NCBI GenBank assembly: GCA_963556145.1
Contig: OY744473.1
Location: 2,418,001 to 2,482,000 of the forward strand
DNA from: Hygrocybe punicea
Taxonomy: Eukaryota; Basidiomycota; Agaricomycetes; Agaricales; Hygrophoraceae
Reading direction: 5' to 3'
DNA length: 64,000 nt
Shown: positions 46,156-57,702 of the stretch, one piece after another
Position numbering within the stretch: the stretch's first letter is position 1
Layout: every line of letters begins with the position of its first letter
Position numbers and translations under genes: made by a program
The notes under the pieces: model-generated
What the model was told of the DNA's origin: nothing
The model's input: only the letters and a program-made list of their open reading frames with translations
Database searches by the model: none

Positions 46156-47031
46156 TCAAAGACTTTGAGCATAAATTACCAGTACAATGTTTCTATTTTT
46201 ACAGTGTCTGATATCATGGTCTGAAAATTGTGTAAGGTCAGCATCTCTGGAACAAGAGTTGCTAGTAATCATTCCGTCATGATACCATACTTGTTTCTTT
46301 GCAGTAATAATGCGTGAGGTGAAATGATATTGACCATGATATACAACGCCTCTAAGGTCTAATGTCTTTGTGCCAGTCTCTGAAAGAAATTCTAGTCTAT
46401 GACTGGTTTCAATGTTTTTGAATGGATACTCTAGAACAAGAATGTGTGGTGCTTCATTATAAAATACAACTTGATTCATTCTGCTGTTGCAATCAGGACA
46501 TCTTCTATTGGTTTTCTGTGACAAGGTATCAACCCACTTCATGGTAGACTGTTTAATGGTGTCATCAGCATGTAATACATAGCCTAGTCTGTCATCAATG
46601 GGTTCTTCTGCAAAGTCACATTGAGAACATTCATGTTGAGAAGAGGCTACAATGTCATTGACTTTAAACAACTCCATAGCCAGATTTGCCACACTGATGC
46701 CCATTGTTCCTCTAGGAAAGTCTGTAGGATTTATGTTATGCAGTGTAGTTCTAAGGTGATCTCTTAGCTGTTCAAATGCCACATTTTGGTGCAACACCTG
46801 TGGAAAACCATGAGACAATGTGGTCAAATGATCATTTATGCTTCTGAATACTGTGGACCACTCTGCATGATTGTCCTTCCACAGATTGAACAGAATCACC
46901 AACAATGAGTCATATGCACAGCTGTAGTCATTGCTATCCCAGATCAGTCCAGTTGGAGACTTAATAACCTGTTGCTTGCTTGTGGATCCTTTGTTGACAT
47001 GGTCTTTGGTGATCCGAGGCTTTTTAGCTGC
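46156..47031 (-). pseudogene. HeG ubiquitin-protease-like domain
   Basis: In the same frame as the helicase and separated from it only by the TGA at 47032. It opens AAKKPRITKDHVNKGS, then GLIWDSNDYSCAYDSLLVI with the presumed catalytic Cys, two CxxC pairs (CSQCDF, RRCPDCNS) typical of a USP zinc finger, and the His region VVYHGQYHFTSRII near WYHDGM. This Cys/His layout fits a C19-type deubiquitinase fold, known as a C-terminal extension of some basidiomycete Helitron helicases; its role in transposition is unknown. Ends at 46156. Confidence 0.65.
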
Positions 47032-49818
47032 TCATTCATTGTTCGTGTCCAGTGAATGTTTTTGGGTTGAAGCAATAGCAACTGAGCCTTTTGCTGGAAC
47101 AAATGAAGTTGCAATTACAGCTGCTTTCTGTTTTCCTTTGCCTTTTTCCACCAATTGCCATGGACTATCAGGAATTGTATGAGCCAATAGTAGTGGATCA
47201 GTTGGTGACCATTTAATAGCATTATCAGTTTTGGCTGGAACATAGTGAATTTCCTTCCACTGCTGAAAGTTTCGAAGCATAACAGAGCGTGTATCAGCAT
47301 CAATGTGTTCAGGCAAAGCACCTTCATATCTGATCCTTGTAATCTCATCAAGCAATTCTAGTTCTCTAAATTCTTGTCTAAGATATCCAGAACAACCTCT
47401 AGTGATCACTTTAGTGTCAAAGCCTTGAATTATTACAGTTCCAGCAGCAGAAGCACTTCTAGACAATGAAGAATAATATGACATGTGGTTGAAGCAACTG
47501 TTTAAATGCACAACATTGAATGGACATGTTTTTCCTTGAGCAGCATGAGCAGTCATTGCAAAGTTAGGAAGCACCCAGACTTGTTGTCTCTCAATGGATT
47601 CCTTCAGGTCACTGGGAAATACACACTGAATTGTCTTGGTGTTTTTTACAATGGGCACTACATTGTCAGGAAGTCCTGGAATCTGCACCAGCTTTGGAGG
47701 TTTGTCCAGTTCAACAAATAAAGTGTCAAGTACTCTTTTGCCATGACTTGCTTTCATTGACTGCCAGCCTACAACAAATCCTTCCTGTCCTTTTGTAATG
47801 CAGAGTTCAGTGGCATCATTATTGCGAAGCATCACAGGCATACCCATACACAATGAGAGCTTTCCAGCAAAGTTATCAGTTGCAGCATGTCGCACTTTCC
47901 ATATCTCCCTTTGTGTGTCAGAGTCTATGTCACTGGATTGATGTATTGCTTTAGATTTTGACTTTGACTTGTTTCTCACACAATCCTTGTCTTTTCCCCA
48001 CTTGTCAATGGAATAGAAGTTGGTCAAGTTCTGGTGGGTGTCAGAAGCAAATCTTTCACATCCAAGAAGATTGATCTGATCCTTTTGTGAGTGAATGCCA
48101 CATATGATGGGAACATTTCTAAAATTCTTAGAGGCAACATTGGGCTGGTCTGGACGTTTGCCTGCAATTCTGGTCCTCAAAAACTGAATATCCTGTGCAG
48201 TACATTTGCCATAGCGCATGTTGACAAGGGCAGTTCTGAACAAAGCATCTTCAGCTGTCTGAGTCCTCTGTCTCATGTTTTCTCTTAGAATCACAACTGT
48301 GGTGACTTGATGCCAGAGTGCTTTTCCAATGGCAGTTTCCTGAGAGTGTGTGGTCAAGGCTGATGTGAGCTGAGTGCCAACTGTTCCACTGTACAATGGT
48401 GCACCTCCAACTGGCGGTAACTGTGCAAAGTCTCCAGCAAATATTATGTTGATTCCACCAAATGGGATGTCATGTATATTCAAAGCTTTGGCAAGTCTGG
48501 CACTAATTTTGTAGAGATCATGACAGGACAGCATTGAGACTTCATCAATGAAAATATAGTCAACTCCTTCTAGTCTACCTTTGAGCTGAGCAATGCCCAT
48601 TGCTTCATTTCTATTTGACATGTTTGGATTGATGCCCAGGAAGTAGTGATAAGTAGAACCATTGTGTTGAGCAGCAGATGTACCAGTAGGACCAAGAATA
48701 ACAAATCTGTGAGACTCATGTACATTGTCAAAGAAATCAACAACTGCTTTGATGACTTGTGATTTTCCAGTGCCAGCCATTCCAGCAATATTCATTTTCA
48801 ACTGGTCACTGCTGGGAGATGAAGCATGATTTGCAATAATCCTAAAGGCTCTTTTCTGCTCAGTGTTCAAGCTGAATTTTCTAACTGTAGCATCAATTAG
48901 CTGTTGTCTCTGTGCATTTGCAGCTCTGAAAGTCTGCATCAAGTATGATTGGTCCACAATCATCACATCATTTTCATTTGGATCAGTATATGTTTTGTGT
49001 GAAGTCGACTTTGAGTTTGCAGGAATATGTTGATTGCGCTTATCTAGTATTTCTTGTCTCTGCTCTTGAACAAGTTGTTTCCATTGAGTACCAGGTTGAT
49101 TCATTTCAACTTCAAGTGGAGCAGAATTTACTGTAATAGAACCATCTGGACATGGATCAAGCCAACCAATATTTCTGACAATGTTTTCAGTGGCATCCAT
49201 TTGAGCTTTGATCAGTCTACCATGTTGACCAAGTTCAGAATATTTGTTACTGCCATATTCTGCATTATTCTTTTCCTGCTCATAATTGTCATCTCCAAAG
49301 TCACCACCATTTTGAATGTTGTCATCATCCAAATATGATATCATGTCTGAAGTCATAAATTGAGGACAAGTACCATCTAACACTGCTCCTTGTCTCAGCT
49401 GAGCAGAATAGTCATCTCGAGCATCAAGGCATTCATATCTGAGATTAAAGTTGTTCATGATTTCTAATTGTCTAATGGTAAATTCATAATCAGTGAATGC
49501 TTCATCCCATGATTCCAGTTCACTTTTCAGGTCATTGCCAGATCTCCATGGTTTGAACAGAGTAAGCATTGTAGTGCAATAGTATTCTCTGTCTCCTCTA
49601 TCACGTCTGGGCAATGAACCACCAACAAAGTTTGGAACAACAAGCTTCTTTTTTTCACAGAATTCTATGCAGTGTGATTCATATAATGGGTGATCTTCTA
49701 GAAAAAGCTTGGTATCTTCTTGTATTAACCCAGTGCTATCAGATTCGGAATCCTCTGAGTCATATTCTATGAGGTTGTTATTATCTGTGATGTTCAGATC
49801 ATCAAATTTTATGCTCAA
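47032..49818 (-). pseudogene. HeG Pif1-type helicase domain
   Basis: The frame from 49818 has no ATG at its start (TTG) and continues an upstream reading frame after a shift. The early part DHPLYESHCIEFCEKKK and YYCTTMLTLFKPWRS match the pre-helicase region of He1 (MLTLLKPWRD). Helicase motifs are complete: GMAGTGKS (Walker A), FIDEVSML, AGDFAQLPPVGG, MTAHAAQGKT and SSLSRS. It would unwind DNA in rolling-circle transposition. The TGA at 47032 precedes the protease domain. The helicase looks sound but the Rep ahead of it has lost its active site, so this copy cannot be autonomous. Confidence 0.85.
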
Positions 49819-50222
49819 TCCATTACTGGATTTTCAGCAATAAGTCTGTAGCGCTCATCATACCCTCTAAGTTCAGGGGTGAATGTTTCTTTTGTATTAG
49901 CATAATATAAGAAGAGTGGGTGCATGTTATCTGCAGGTGAAAATGTAATAAACCAAGAAGGTGCACCTGCAAAGGACATCAGAGACCAGACTTCATTTCT
50001 CATATATTTCTTGTTTGTGATTGATCCTTTAACATGACTGCCTACATGATCAATATCTTTGATTAATTGGAAACATAGCTTCTCTTCATCAGTTTCTGGA
50101 GTGACATGTTTACCATCTTCCATTTTTCTAGCAATGTTATTCAACACTCCGAGATCAACATCCATCAATCTTTGTGAAATGTGGTCAAATTTTGCTTTTT
50201 CAGCTAATAAATAGCCAGCTGT
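49815..50222 (-). pseudogene. HeG Rep fragment, HUH active site deleted
   Basis: Reads AGYLLAEKAKFDHISQRLMD through GSITNKKYMRNEVWSLM and WFITFSPADNMHPLF to RYRLIAENPV, the N-terminal half of the Helitron Rep region (He1 has WITINPSDLHDPL at the same place). It then changes frame directly into the pre-helicase region. The segment that should follow, with HLHLLVW and YxxxY, about 400-500 residues, is absent. The 5' side joins in frame to 51567 across the short Helitron. Confidence 0.75.
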
Positions 50223-51566
50223 TACGAGTTCTTTTAATTTATTAAAAGACTCGTTCTTTATCAGACCTGGTTCAGTGAAGGTTCGTAATTAATTAATTAA
50301 TTCATTAATTCATTAATGTTTTTGCATCGCCTATAGAGAAATTTTTTTTGGGCAAGAGATATGATTCTACTTCTTATGCTGGAATGTAACATAAAATCGG
50401 GGCCATGTTTGGAGTGGCTTACATAAGCATCCAAATATGGGATGTCTCACACAAGACAAATTACCTTCCAATTATATTCAAAATATTCATACTGCCTTCA
50501 GTTCTTATCAGAATTAGCTGAAAATTGAACTGCTGACTAATATAAACATTTCGGGCAAGGTGTGACAGTCACATGTGACCAGTCTAACCATATAGGGTAC
50601 TTTTTGATATTATATACCAAATTTTTTGCTGATCGCAATGGTAATAGTCACATGTGACCAGTCTAACCATATATGGTAATTTGGCATAATATATGCTAAA
50701 TCACATACAGCTCATCATATTCATTACACAAATGCAATGATATTCACAATATTTATCCTGGCCTTAATTCTTATCAGATTCAGCTGAAAATTGAACTGCT
50801 GCCTAATATTATCATTTCGGGTCAGATGTGACAGTCACATGTGACCACTCTAATATAAGGCAATTTCTGATATTGTATAGCAAATTTTTTGCTGATCGCA
50901 ATGGTGATAGTCACATGTGACCAGTCTAACCATATAAGGTAATTTTATACCATATATCCTAAATTTCGAGGTGATCACAGGAGTCATAGTCACATGTGAC
51001 TACCATTACTATATATAGAAATATCAGCCATATAAGCAGAAATTAGTGTAACTCAGATGATATAATGATATTTTTACTTAAAACATATAATTCAATGTGA
51101 TATCGCTGTATATATTATATACTAATTATATATTTCAAGCAAAATCACTTATTGATGTTTGTAATAATCATACAAATAAAAATTCAATAATAGAAACAAG
51201 ACTTTGTTCATGCCATATGCAACATTGGTCCACTCAAGCACAGCTGTCTTCATGTTATCATCTGTTGTGTGGCAAAGTTATGGAGAAGTAGGGTTTAGCA
51301 AATGTAAGTCAATTGTTATCATACTGTTTAAAGACAGTTGTATTTGACAGTTGATGTATTGTGTTGCTCTCTTTTTTGGCTGAGAATATTGCATCATGAT
51401 GAAGCAAAGAAGACATGACAGTAGGAGAGGAGGTTGAGACATGCTATGCAGTTTTATTTTTTTTTACTTTTTATATTGCTATGGTGAGAGGTTGCTATGA
51501 TGAAAGTGAGGAGAGGAAAAGAAGAACTCGTTCATGCCATGTGAAGCATTGGCCCTCTAAACAAGT
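50223..51566 (+). mobile_element. Non-autonomous Helitron2-like element (1344 bp) in the HeG Rep gene
   Basis: Hairpin 5' end at 50223, tail CCTCTAAACAAGT ending at 51566. Excision restores K-E-S-T-T-A-G-Y-L-L in the Rep frame between two Ts, with no duplication. It differs from the copy at 56360-57702 at only about seven positions, so both are recent. Five perfect GTCACATGTGAC palindromes lie at 50568, 50647, 50834, 50910 and 50989. No coding content; short ORFs are noise. Confidence 0.93.
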
Positions 51567-54561
51567 TGTAGACTCCTTTATTTGCTCATGGTTAAATGCA
51601 ATCAATGGAAAGTGGGGATCTTTCTGAAACCTCTTGTCATAGTACATTAACAAGTGTCTCTTATGTTTGATTTCAGAAATCTTGCCATGAATCAGTGAAT
51701 TGCCAATTCCACCAAGTCTATAAGGAAACAACCATGGCATCATTTGAGGGAACAACTGAGGATTATTGTAGATGGATTGTGGATCACTCTCATGTCCAAT
51801 TGCCAGGATCTTTTTATTATCCATTAAATGTCTCAAGGCAATGGCTTTGATGGCTTTGATACTTTTGGTAGAGTATTCTTCACCAGTCAAACCATGAACT
51901 ACAAATGAACACATGCCAGTCTCAGTTCCGTCTTCCTCTTCCATGTCATTAACAGCAGTACCTTCTGGGTTTTTGTTGACAAAGGATTGTCTGTATTCTA
52001 CCACAACTGGTATGTCATTCTCAGGATATTGCTTCAAGTTTTCTTCTGAAATCTCCAAGTCAAAATAGTCACAGTGATTTAGTTTTAACCAGTTCAACGC
52101 AGTGGCGACTTTATTTCTCCTAACAAGCAATGGTGTACGCTCAAAATCAGATTTTGTAGGCTTACATGGTCCAGTATAAATAAACGCTAGCACTTCATCC
52201 AACTCATCAACAGGTGGGGGTAAAACGTCATAAATCTTGGGAGTTGGATTGGCAAATGTAATGGCATTTGCTCTCATTTTGTGCATTCCTGAAGAAACTC
52301 GAACTATGCATCTATTGTGTCTCACTCTAGCAATTAACAGTTGTTCTGCATAAGACAAATTGGTCAATTCATTAGGAATTTGTCCAAGCCATAAACCATT
52401 TGCCAGAGACATAGCTGGGCATTTTCCTTTCACCAAAGACTTGTAACACTTCTTGCAAATGCCATGGAGATCTTCAATTATTATAGGGCTATCTGAAGAA
52501 TCAATTGGATCATCTATTGAGAAGCGCTCTGTTTGAGTGATGCTAGCTTGTTTCAGACAACTTAAATTCAACTCTGTGTAGCTTTGCAATTGACAGACTG
52601 GAGTCAATCTTCCACAGACAGCACAACCAGATTCAATAAATTTGTTGGGAGAGGTATCACTACAAAATGCAGAAATAATAGTGTGTTGCAATTTTGCTGA
52701 AGGGGGAGCAGGAGGAAATTGAATATTATCTCTGTATGTCTGAACAGCAATCTGATTTGTTTGTGCATGCTGCTTAGGGTGGTTCATGGTATGTCTTCTA
52801 ACTGCATTTAGTGTGTGTTGCAGATGCTTGTCATGATGATCAACTTTGAATTTCGTAACAGCTGCAAGGTTCTTTGTTGCATGCTTCTCAGGATGTTCCA
52901 GGTGAAATTTTTGCACAGCTGCAAGGTTTTGTGTGGCATGCTTCTCAGGATGTTCCTGTTGAAATTTTTGTACAGCTGCAAGGTTTTGTGTGGCATGCTT
53001 CTCAGGATGTTTCAAATGAAATTTTTGTACAGCTGCAATGTTTTGTGTTGTATGTTTCTCAGGATGTTCCACATGAAATTTCTGGACAGCTGCCAGATTT
53101 TGTTTGCTATGTTTCTCTGGATTTTCACTCTGAAATTTCTGTACCGCTGCCAGATTTTGTTTGGCATACTTATCAGGGTATTTATTGTGACATTTCTGCA
53201 CAGCTGCTGGAATTTGTTGTGCATATTTGTTAGGATGTTGTGCTTTAAATTTATTGACCGCTCTGGTGTTTGAGGTTTTCTTGTGAATTGCAATTGCTTT
53301 GTCATCAATAAATTCAAAGATTGATACAAATTCAGGACAGTTGCAGCACACATGATTCTGTATTGCAGTTTGAATTGATACCTGATTCATTTTTGAGTGG
53401 ACAAGAATGCTATGATGAGCTGCAATCACTTTCAAATTGGCAATGGTCAATTTTGGAATCAACAATTCAAGTGAGTGATTTACAATTACAAGTGACTTTT
53501 CCGGTGATGATTCCAGTGAGAGTGCTTCATGTTTTGGCATGTAAGAGTGGAATTTAAATTTAGCTGCATCCATACTTGCATTGTTATTGGTTGAAGCGGG
53601 CATTAGTTCATGAAATGAGAATATATTTGCTTTGCCTCCACCAATGCAATCAATGTGAATGTTAGCATTGCAAGGTGTATTTTCAGACTTGAAAATGTCA
53701 TATAATTTCGAAGTTTTATTACAAATATAGTGAGCTGACATTTGAAAAGCTAGCAAATGATACAGAAATAAGACAAACAACAGAATTGCTCCATTGGCTA
53801 ATATAGGTTGTTTGGTTACATGTTTTGAGTAAGCTCTAAAGTCATGTTTTCTGATCATGTTTCGTGCCAGCTGTAACTTGATCCACAAACACTTCTTAAT
53901 CATTGAAATACTTGTGTGATAATGAACAGCAAAACACTCTGCTACATTTTGCATAATCTTTGAATATAATTGTATCAGTAATTTCACTATCTCCACAAGA
54001 AAACTGGTAAAATTAAATAAAGCCTTATATACTTTATGAGCATGGCTCAAATCTTTTTCATCTTTGCAATCAAGTACAAAGTCATTGACTTTAACATGAG
54101 TATTTGCAATATCAACCTTAAGAACAAATTCTGCAGTATTTAAGCAACTATTCTTGTCTTTATGAGTAACTGTGGCTGCTTTATAGCTCCAATCACTGGT
54201 TTCCCAAATAGGGGAGACTAAATTCTCATTCCAATGACTGCTGATCCACTCTGGGGTAGCTAGGGTGTAACCCACTGAACTGCTGACCCAACTTAGGGTA
54301 GCCGAGACATCTCTTAATCTGCTAACCCACTCTGGAGTAGCCAGGATGGAACATGCATCCTTACTTATACTGCTAACCCACTCTGGAGTAGCCAGGATGG
54401 AACGTGCATCCTTACTTGTACTGCTAACCCAATCAGGGATAGCTATAGTATAATCTGCCACAAATTAAAAGAGAAATTCAATATACCAAGACACAATAAC
54501 AAAACATCGTACCTCCATTTAATTCTTGTGTATTGATTGTGGACCCTAATGCAGATATCAT
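51567..54561 (-). pseudogene. HeG RepHel N-terminal part (DUF6570-like region)
   Basis: Start placed at the ATG at 54561: exon 54561-54513 (MISALGSTINTQELNG), intron 54455-54512 (GTACGA/GGCAG), then a frame open to 51567. In order: WVSS/ATPEWVSS repeats; a hydrophobic stretch ILANGAILLFVLFLYHLLAF; nine 19-residue repeats; a zinc-binding region (CAVCGR, CKKC); the DUF6570-like LANGLWLGQIPNELTNLSY; and PWLFPYRLGGIGNS, the start of the Rep N-terminal domain. The frame then continues across the inserted short Helitron to 50222. No stop within this part. Confidence 0.75.
52740..53255 (-). repeat. Nine 57-bp (19-residue) repeats within the HeG protein
   Basis: The unit is HPEKHATQNLAAVQKFHLE-like. 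The nine copies diverge outwards from a more uniform centre, as expected for unequal exchange. The His/Lys-rich helices could bind DNA, which is inference. HeA is cut off before this region, so conservation cannot be judged here. Confidence 0.85.
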
Positions 54562-54579
54562 GTCAAAAGACTAAAATAA

Positions 54580-55480
54580 AGTAAACATGATATTACCTAG
54601 TGGGCATGGAGTAAAACAACTGCAAAGAGCAATAAAAACTATAAAAAGCAGGAAAAATCTGCTTTTTTTGTCTATAAAAAGAACAGTTACTTGATCAAAC
54701 AATGCCAAGCAATAGAGGGAACTCACATGGGATGGTGGATGTCCAATTTACACCTAAAAGTAAAGGAGTGACATCCAAAATTAACCAAAAAACAAGACAA
54801 ATACAATCTAGAAAAGTGAAAAAATGCGACATTTCCACATACTTTGAATGTTGACAGCGAGATTGACTATCAAATGATAGATTATGTCAAAAGATGATAA
54901 TTTACACTAATAAAAGACATTACCAGTGGTCCAAGAGACAAAACAGAACCAGAAAACAGAAAAAGAATAAAAATCTGAAGAATTTTCTACTTTTTTGTCT
55001 ATAAAAGGAAAGATTATGTCAGCAATTGACCCTGAATGGTGCAGAAACATAACCTGATTTAGTTGGCATTTTTTCGGAGTCTGAATAAGGAAAACTCAGC
55101 TCAAACAAGCAAAAAAGGTGAAAAAAAATGAAATTTGTACTGACTCTGAACATTGACAGGGAGATGGGCTGAAGAATGATAGATTATGTTAATAAACAAT
55201 AAGATTTACAATTTGAAGACATTACCAGTGATCCAGGAAAGAAAATAGAGCCATATAGAAGAAAAAGCATAAAAATCCGAAGAATTTTCAACTTTTATGT
55301 CTATAAAAGGAAAGCTTATGTCAGCATTGGACCCTGAATGGTCCGGGCACATCACCTGATCCAGAAAACATTTTTTCGGAGTCTGAATATGAAAAACTGA
55401 GCTTAAACAAGCCAAAAAGGTCAAAAAAACTCGGACTTAACGCACCAAATGGGGAAGGTGGTGGTTCAGGTTCAAGAGGC
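54580..55480. repeat. HeG 5' region with about 300-bp tandem repeats
   Basis: Units marked by TTCGGAGTCTGAATA at about 55073 and 55377 and by TCAGCATTGGACCCTGAATG, homologous to 6430-7400 in HeA. Upstream of the RepHel start, so they may act in expression or transposition. No gene. Confidence 0.7.
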
Positions 55481-56238
55481 AAAAGTGCAATAAGGTTCAA
55501 AGTCTGGGTTCAAATGGTGATCTGACTAATGATTACATAATCATGATTACATAAGAAAATTTACCAAAACCAAAATTGAAATACAAAGTGATGTAACCAT
55601 ATTGGGTTTGTTTATTTGTATTTGTTTGTCATGTGGCCAAGTTGCAACATCACTTATAAATGCCCAGTGATAATATTTATAGAGAATCATATTATTTGTC
55701 TTTGTTTACATTTATTTGTATTTGTTTTCTAAAGGTCAAATGAGACTACAAGGACCAAAAATTATGATAAACTATGTATTATTATGTTATATAATTATAT
55801 TTGTAACGTGCAATGAATGTTATGGTGATCAATATCAAATGTAGCAAACTATGTGTAAAATTGCCTTATATGGTTAGACTGGTCACATGTGACTGTCACC
55901 ACTGTGATCAGCAAAAAAATTGGTACATAACATCAAAGATTACTTGATATGGTTAGATCAGTCACATGTGACTGTCACACCTTGCCCGAAATGGTGATCT
56001 TAGTCAGCAGTTCAATTTTCAGCTGATTCCGAGAAGAATTGAAGTCAGTATGAATATTTTGAATATAATTGAAAGGTAGTTTGTATTTTCTGAGACAACC
56101 CATATCCGGATGCTTATGTAAGCTTGTCCACACATGGCTCCAACTGCATCTTATTTTCCAGTATCAGAAGTATAATCATATCTCTTGCCCAAAAAAATTC
56201 TGTCTATAGGCGATCAACTTTATTTATTTATTAATTAA

Positions 56239-56312
56239 TTAATTAATTACGAACCCCCACTGAACCAGGTTTGATAAAGAACGAGTCTTTTAATAAATTA
56301 AAAGAACTCGTA
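56239..56312 (-). other. HeG 5' terminus with hairpin
   Basis: On the minus strand TACGAGTTCTTTTAATTTAT then TAAAAGACTCGTTC, followed by ACCTGGTTCAGTGGGGG and GTTCGTAATTA. ACGAGT-CTTTTAA pairs with TTAAAAG-ACTCGT. AAGAACTCGT in the 3' tail is an inverted copy of ACGAGTTCTT, set about 40 bases in from the 3' end, so the terminal inverted repeats are asymmetric, as in Helitron2/Helentron elements. Confidence 0.8.
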
Positions 56313-56359
56313 ATAAGATTTGTTGCATAGCCGATTGACACTTAGAACACCTTCGATGT
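56313..56359 (-). pseudogene. HeT protease segment between two insertions
   Basis: Only 47 bp, but it encodes H-R-R-C-S-K-C-Q-S-A-M-Q-Q-I-L, the CxxC knuckle that HeG carries as RRCPDCNSRMNQVV. It links the protease pieces on either side and proves the insertion order. Confidence 0.85.
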
Positions 56360-57702
56360 TACGAGTTCTTTTAATTTATTAAAAGACTCGTTCTTTATCA
56401 GACCTGGTTCAGTGAAGGTTCGTAATTAATTAATTAATTCATTAATTCATTAATGTTTTTGCATCGCCTATAGAGAAATTTTTTTTGGGCAAGAGATATG
56501 ATTCTACTTCTTATGCTGGAATGTAACATAAAATCGGGGCCATGTTTGGAGTGGCTTACATAAGCATCCAAATATGGGATGTCTCACACAAGACAAATTA
56601 CCTTCCAATTATATTCAAAATATTCATACTGCCTTCAGTTCTTATCAGAATTAGCTGAAAATTGAACTGCTGACTAATATAAACATTTCGGGCAAGGTGT
56701 GACAGTCACATGTGACCAGTCTAACCATATAGGGTACTTTTTGATATTATATACCAAATTTTTTGCTGATCGCAATGGTAATAGTCACATGTGACCAGTC
56801 TAACCATATATGGTAATTTGGCATAATATATGCTAAATCACATACAGCTCATCATATTCATTACACAAATGCAATGATATTCACAATATTTATCCTGGCC
56901 TTAATTCTTATCAGATTCAGCTGAAAATTGAACTGCTGCCTAATATTATCATTTCGGGTCAGATGTGACAGTCACATGTGACCACTCTAATATAAGGCAA
57001 TTTCTGATATTGTATAGCAAATTTTTTGCTGATCGCAATGGTGATAGTCACATGTGACCAGTCTAACCATATAAGGTAATTTTATACCATATATCCTAAA
57101 TTTCGAGGTGATCACAGGAGTCATAGTCACATGTGACTACCATTACTATATATAGAAATATCAGCCATATAAGCAGAAATTAGTGTAACTCAGATGATAT
57201 AATGATATTTTTACTTAAAACATATAATTCAATGTGATATCGCTGTATATATTATATACTAATTATATATTTCAAGCAAAATCACTTATTGATGTTTGTA
57301 ATAATCATACAAATAAATATTCGATAATAGAAACAAGACTTTGTTCATGTCATATGCAACATTGGTCCACTCAAGCACAGCTGTCTTCATATTATCATCT
57401 GTTGTGTGGCAAAGTTATGGAGAAGTAGGGTTTAGCAAATGTAAGTCAATTGTTATCATACTGTTTAAAGACAGTTGTATTTGACAGTTGATGTATTGTG
57501 TTGCTCTCTTTTTTGGCTGAGAATATTGCATCATGATGAAGCAAAGAAGACATGACAGTGGGAGAGGAGGTTGAGACATGCTATGCAGTTTTATTTTTTT
57601 TACTTTTTATATTGCTATGGTGAGAGGTTGCTATGATGAAAGTGAGGAGAGGAAAAGAAGAACTCGTTCATGCCATGCGAAGCATTGGCCCTCTAAACAA
57701 GT
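56360..57702 (+). mobile_element. Non-autonomous Helitron2-like element (1343 bp) in HeT
   Basis: Nearly identical to 50223-51566. Excision restores L-S-Q-Q-T-H-R-R-C in the HeT protease. The 5' side is T and the 3' side is G, with no duplication. Non-coding. Confidence 0.93.

Larger units (their letters stand above)
32789..56312 (-). mobile_element. HeG: 23.5-kb giant Helitron2-like element with cargo genes
   Basis: The 5' end (hairpin, TACGAGTTC) lies at 56312 and the 3' tail at 32789. Removing 32789-56312 restores the HeT protease codons ATC TTA TTC TAC AAT exactly, with no duplicated base; the site is T next to T. From the 5' end it holds an upstream repeat region, the RepHel-protease gene (54561-46156, broken), an eroded former 3' region (46155-45840), about 12 kb of cargo, and the 0.82-kb 3' block also found at 8221-9039. 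A later short Helitron sits at 50223-51566. Whether it moved as one unit or the cargo arrived afterwards is inference; the perfect outer junction supports one unit. Confidence 0.8.

Noticed and set aside
47032..47034. TGA between helicase and protease as programmed readthrough
   Set aside because: HeT also has a stop in the linker but at another codon with a different context, so a shared recoding signal is not supported. CpG decay is simpler.
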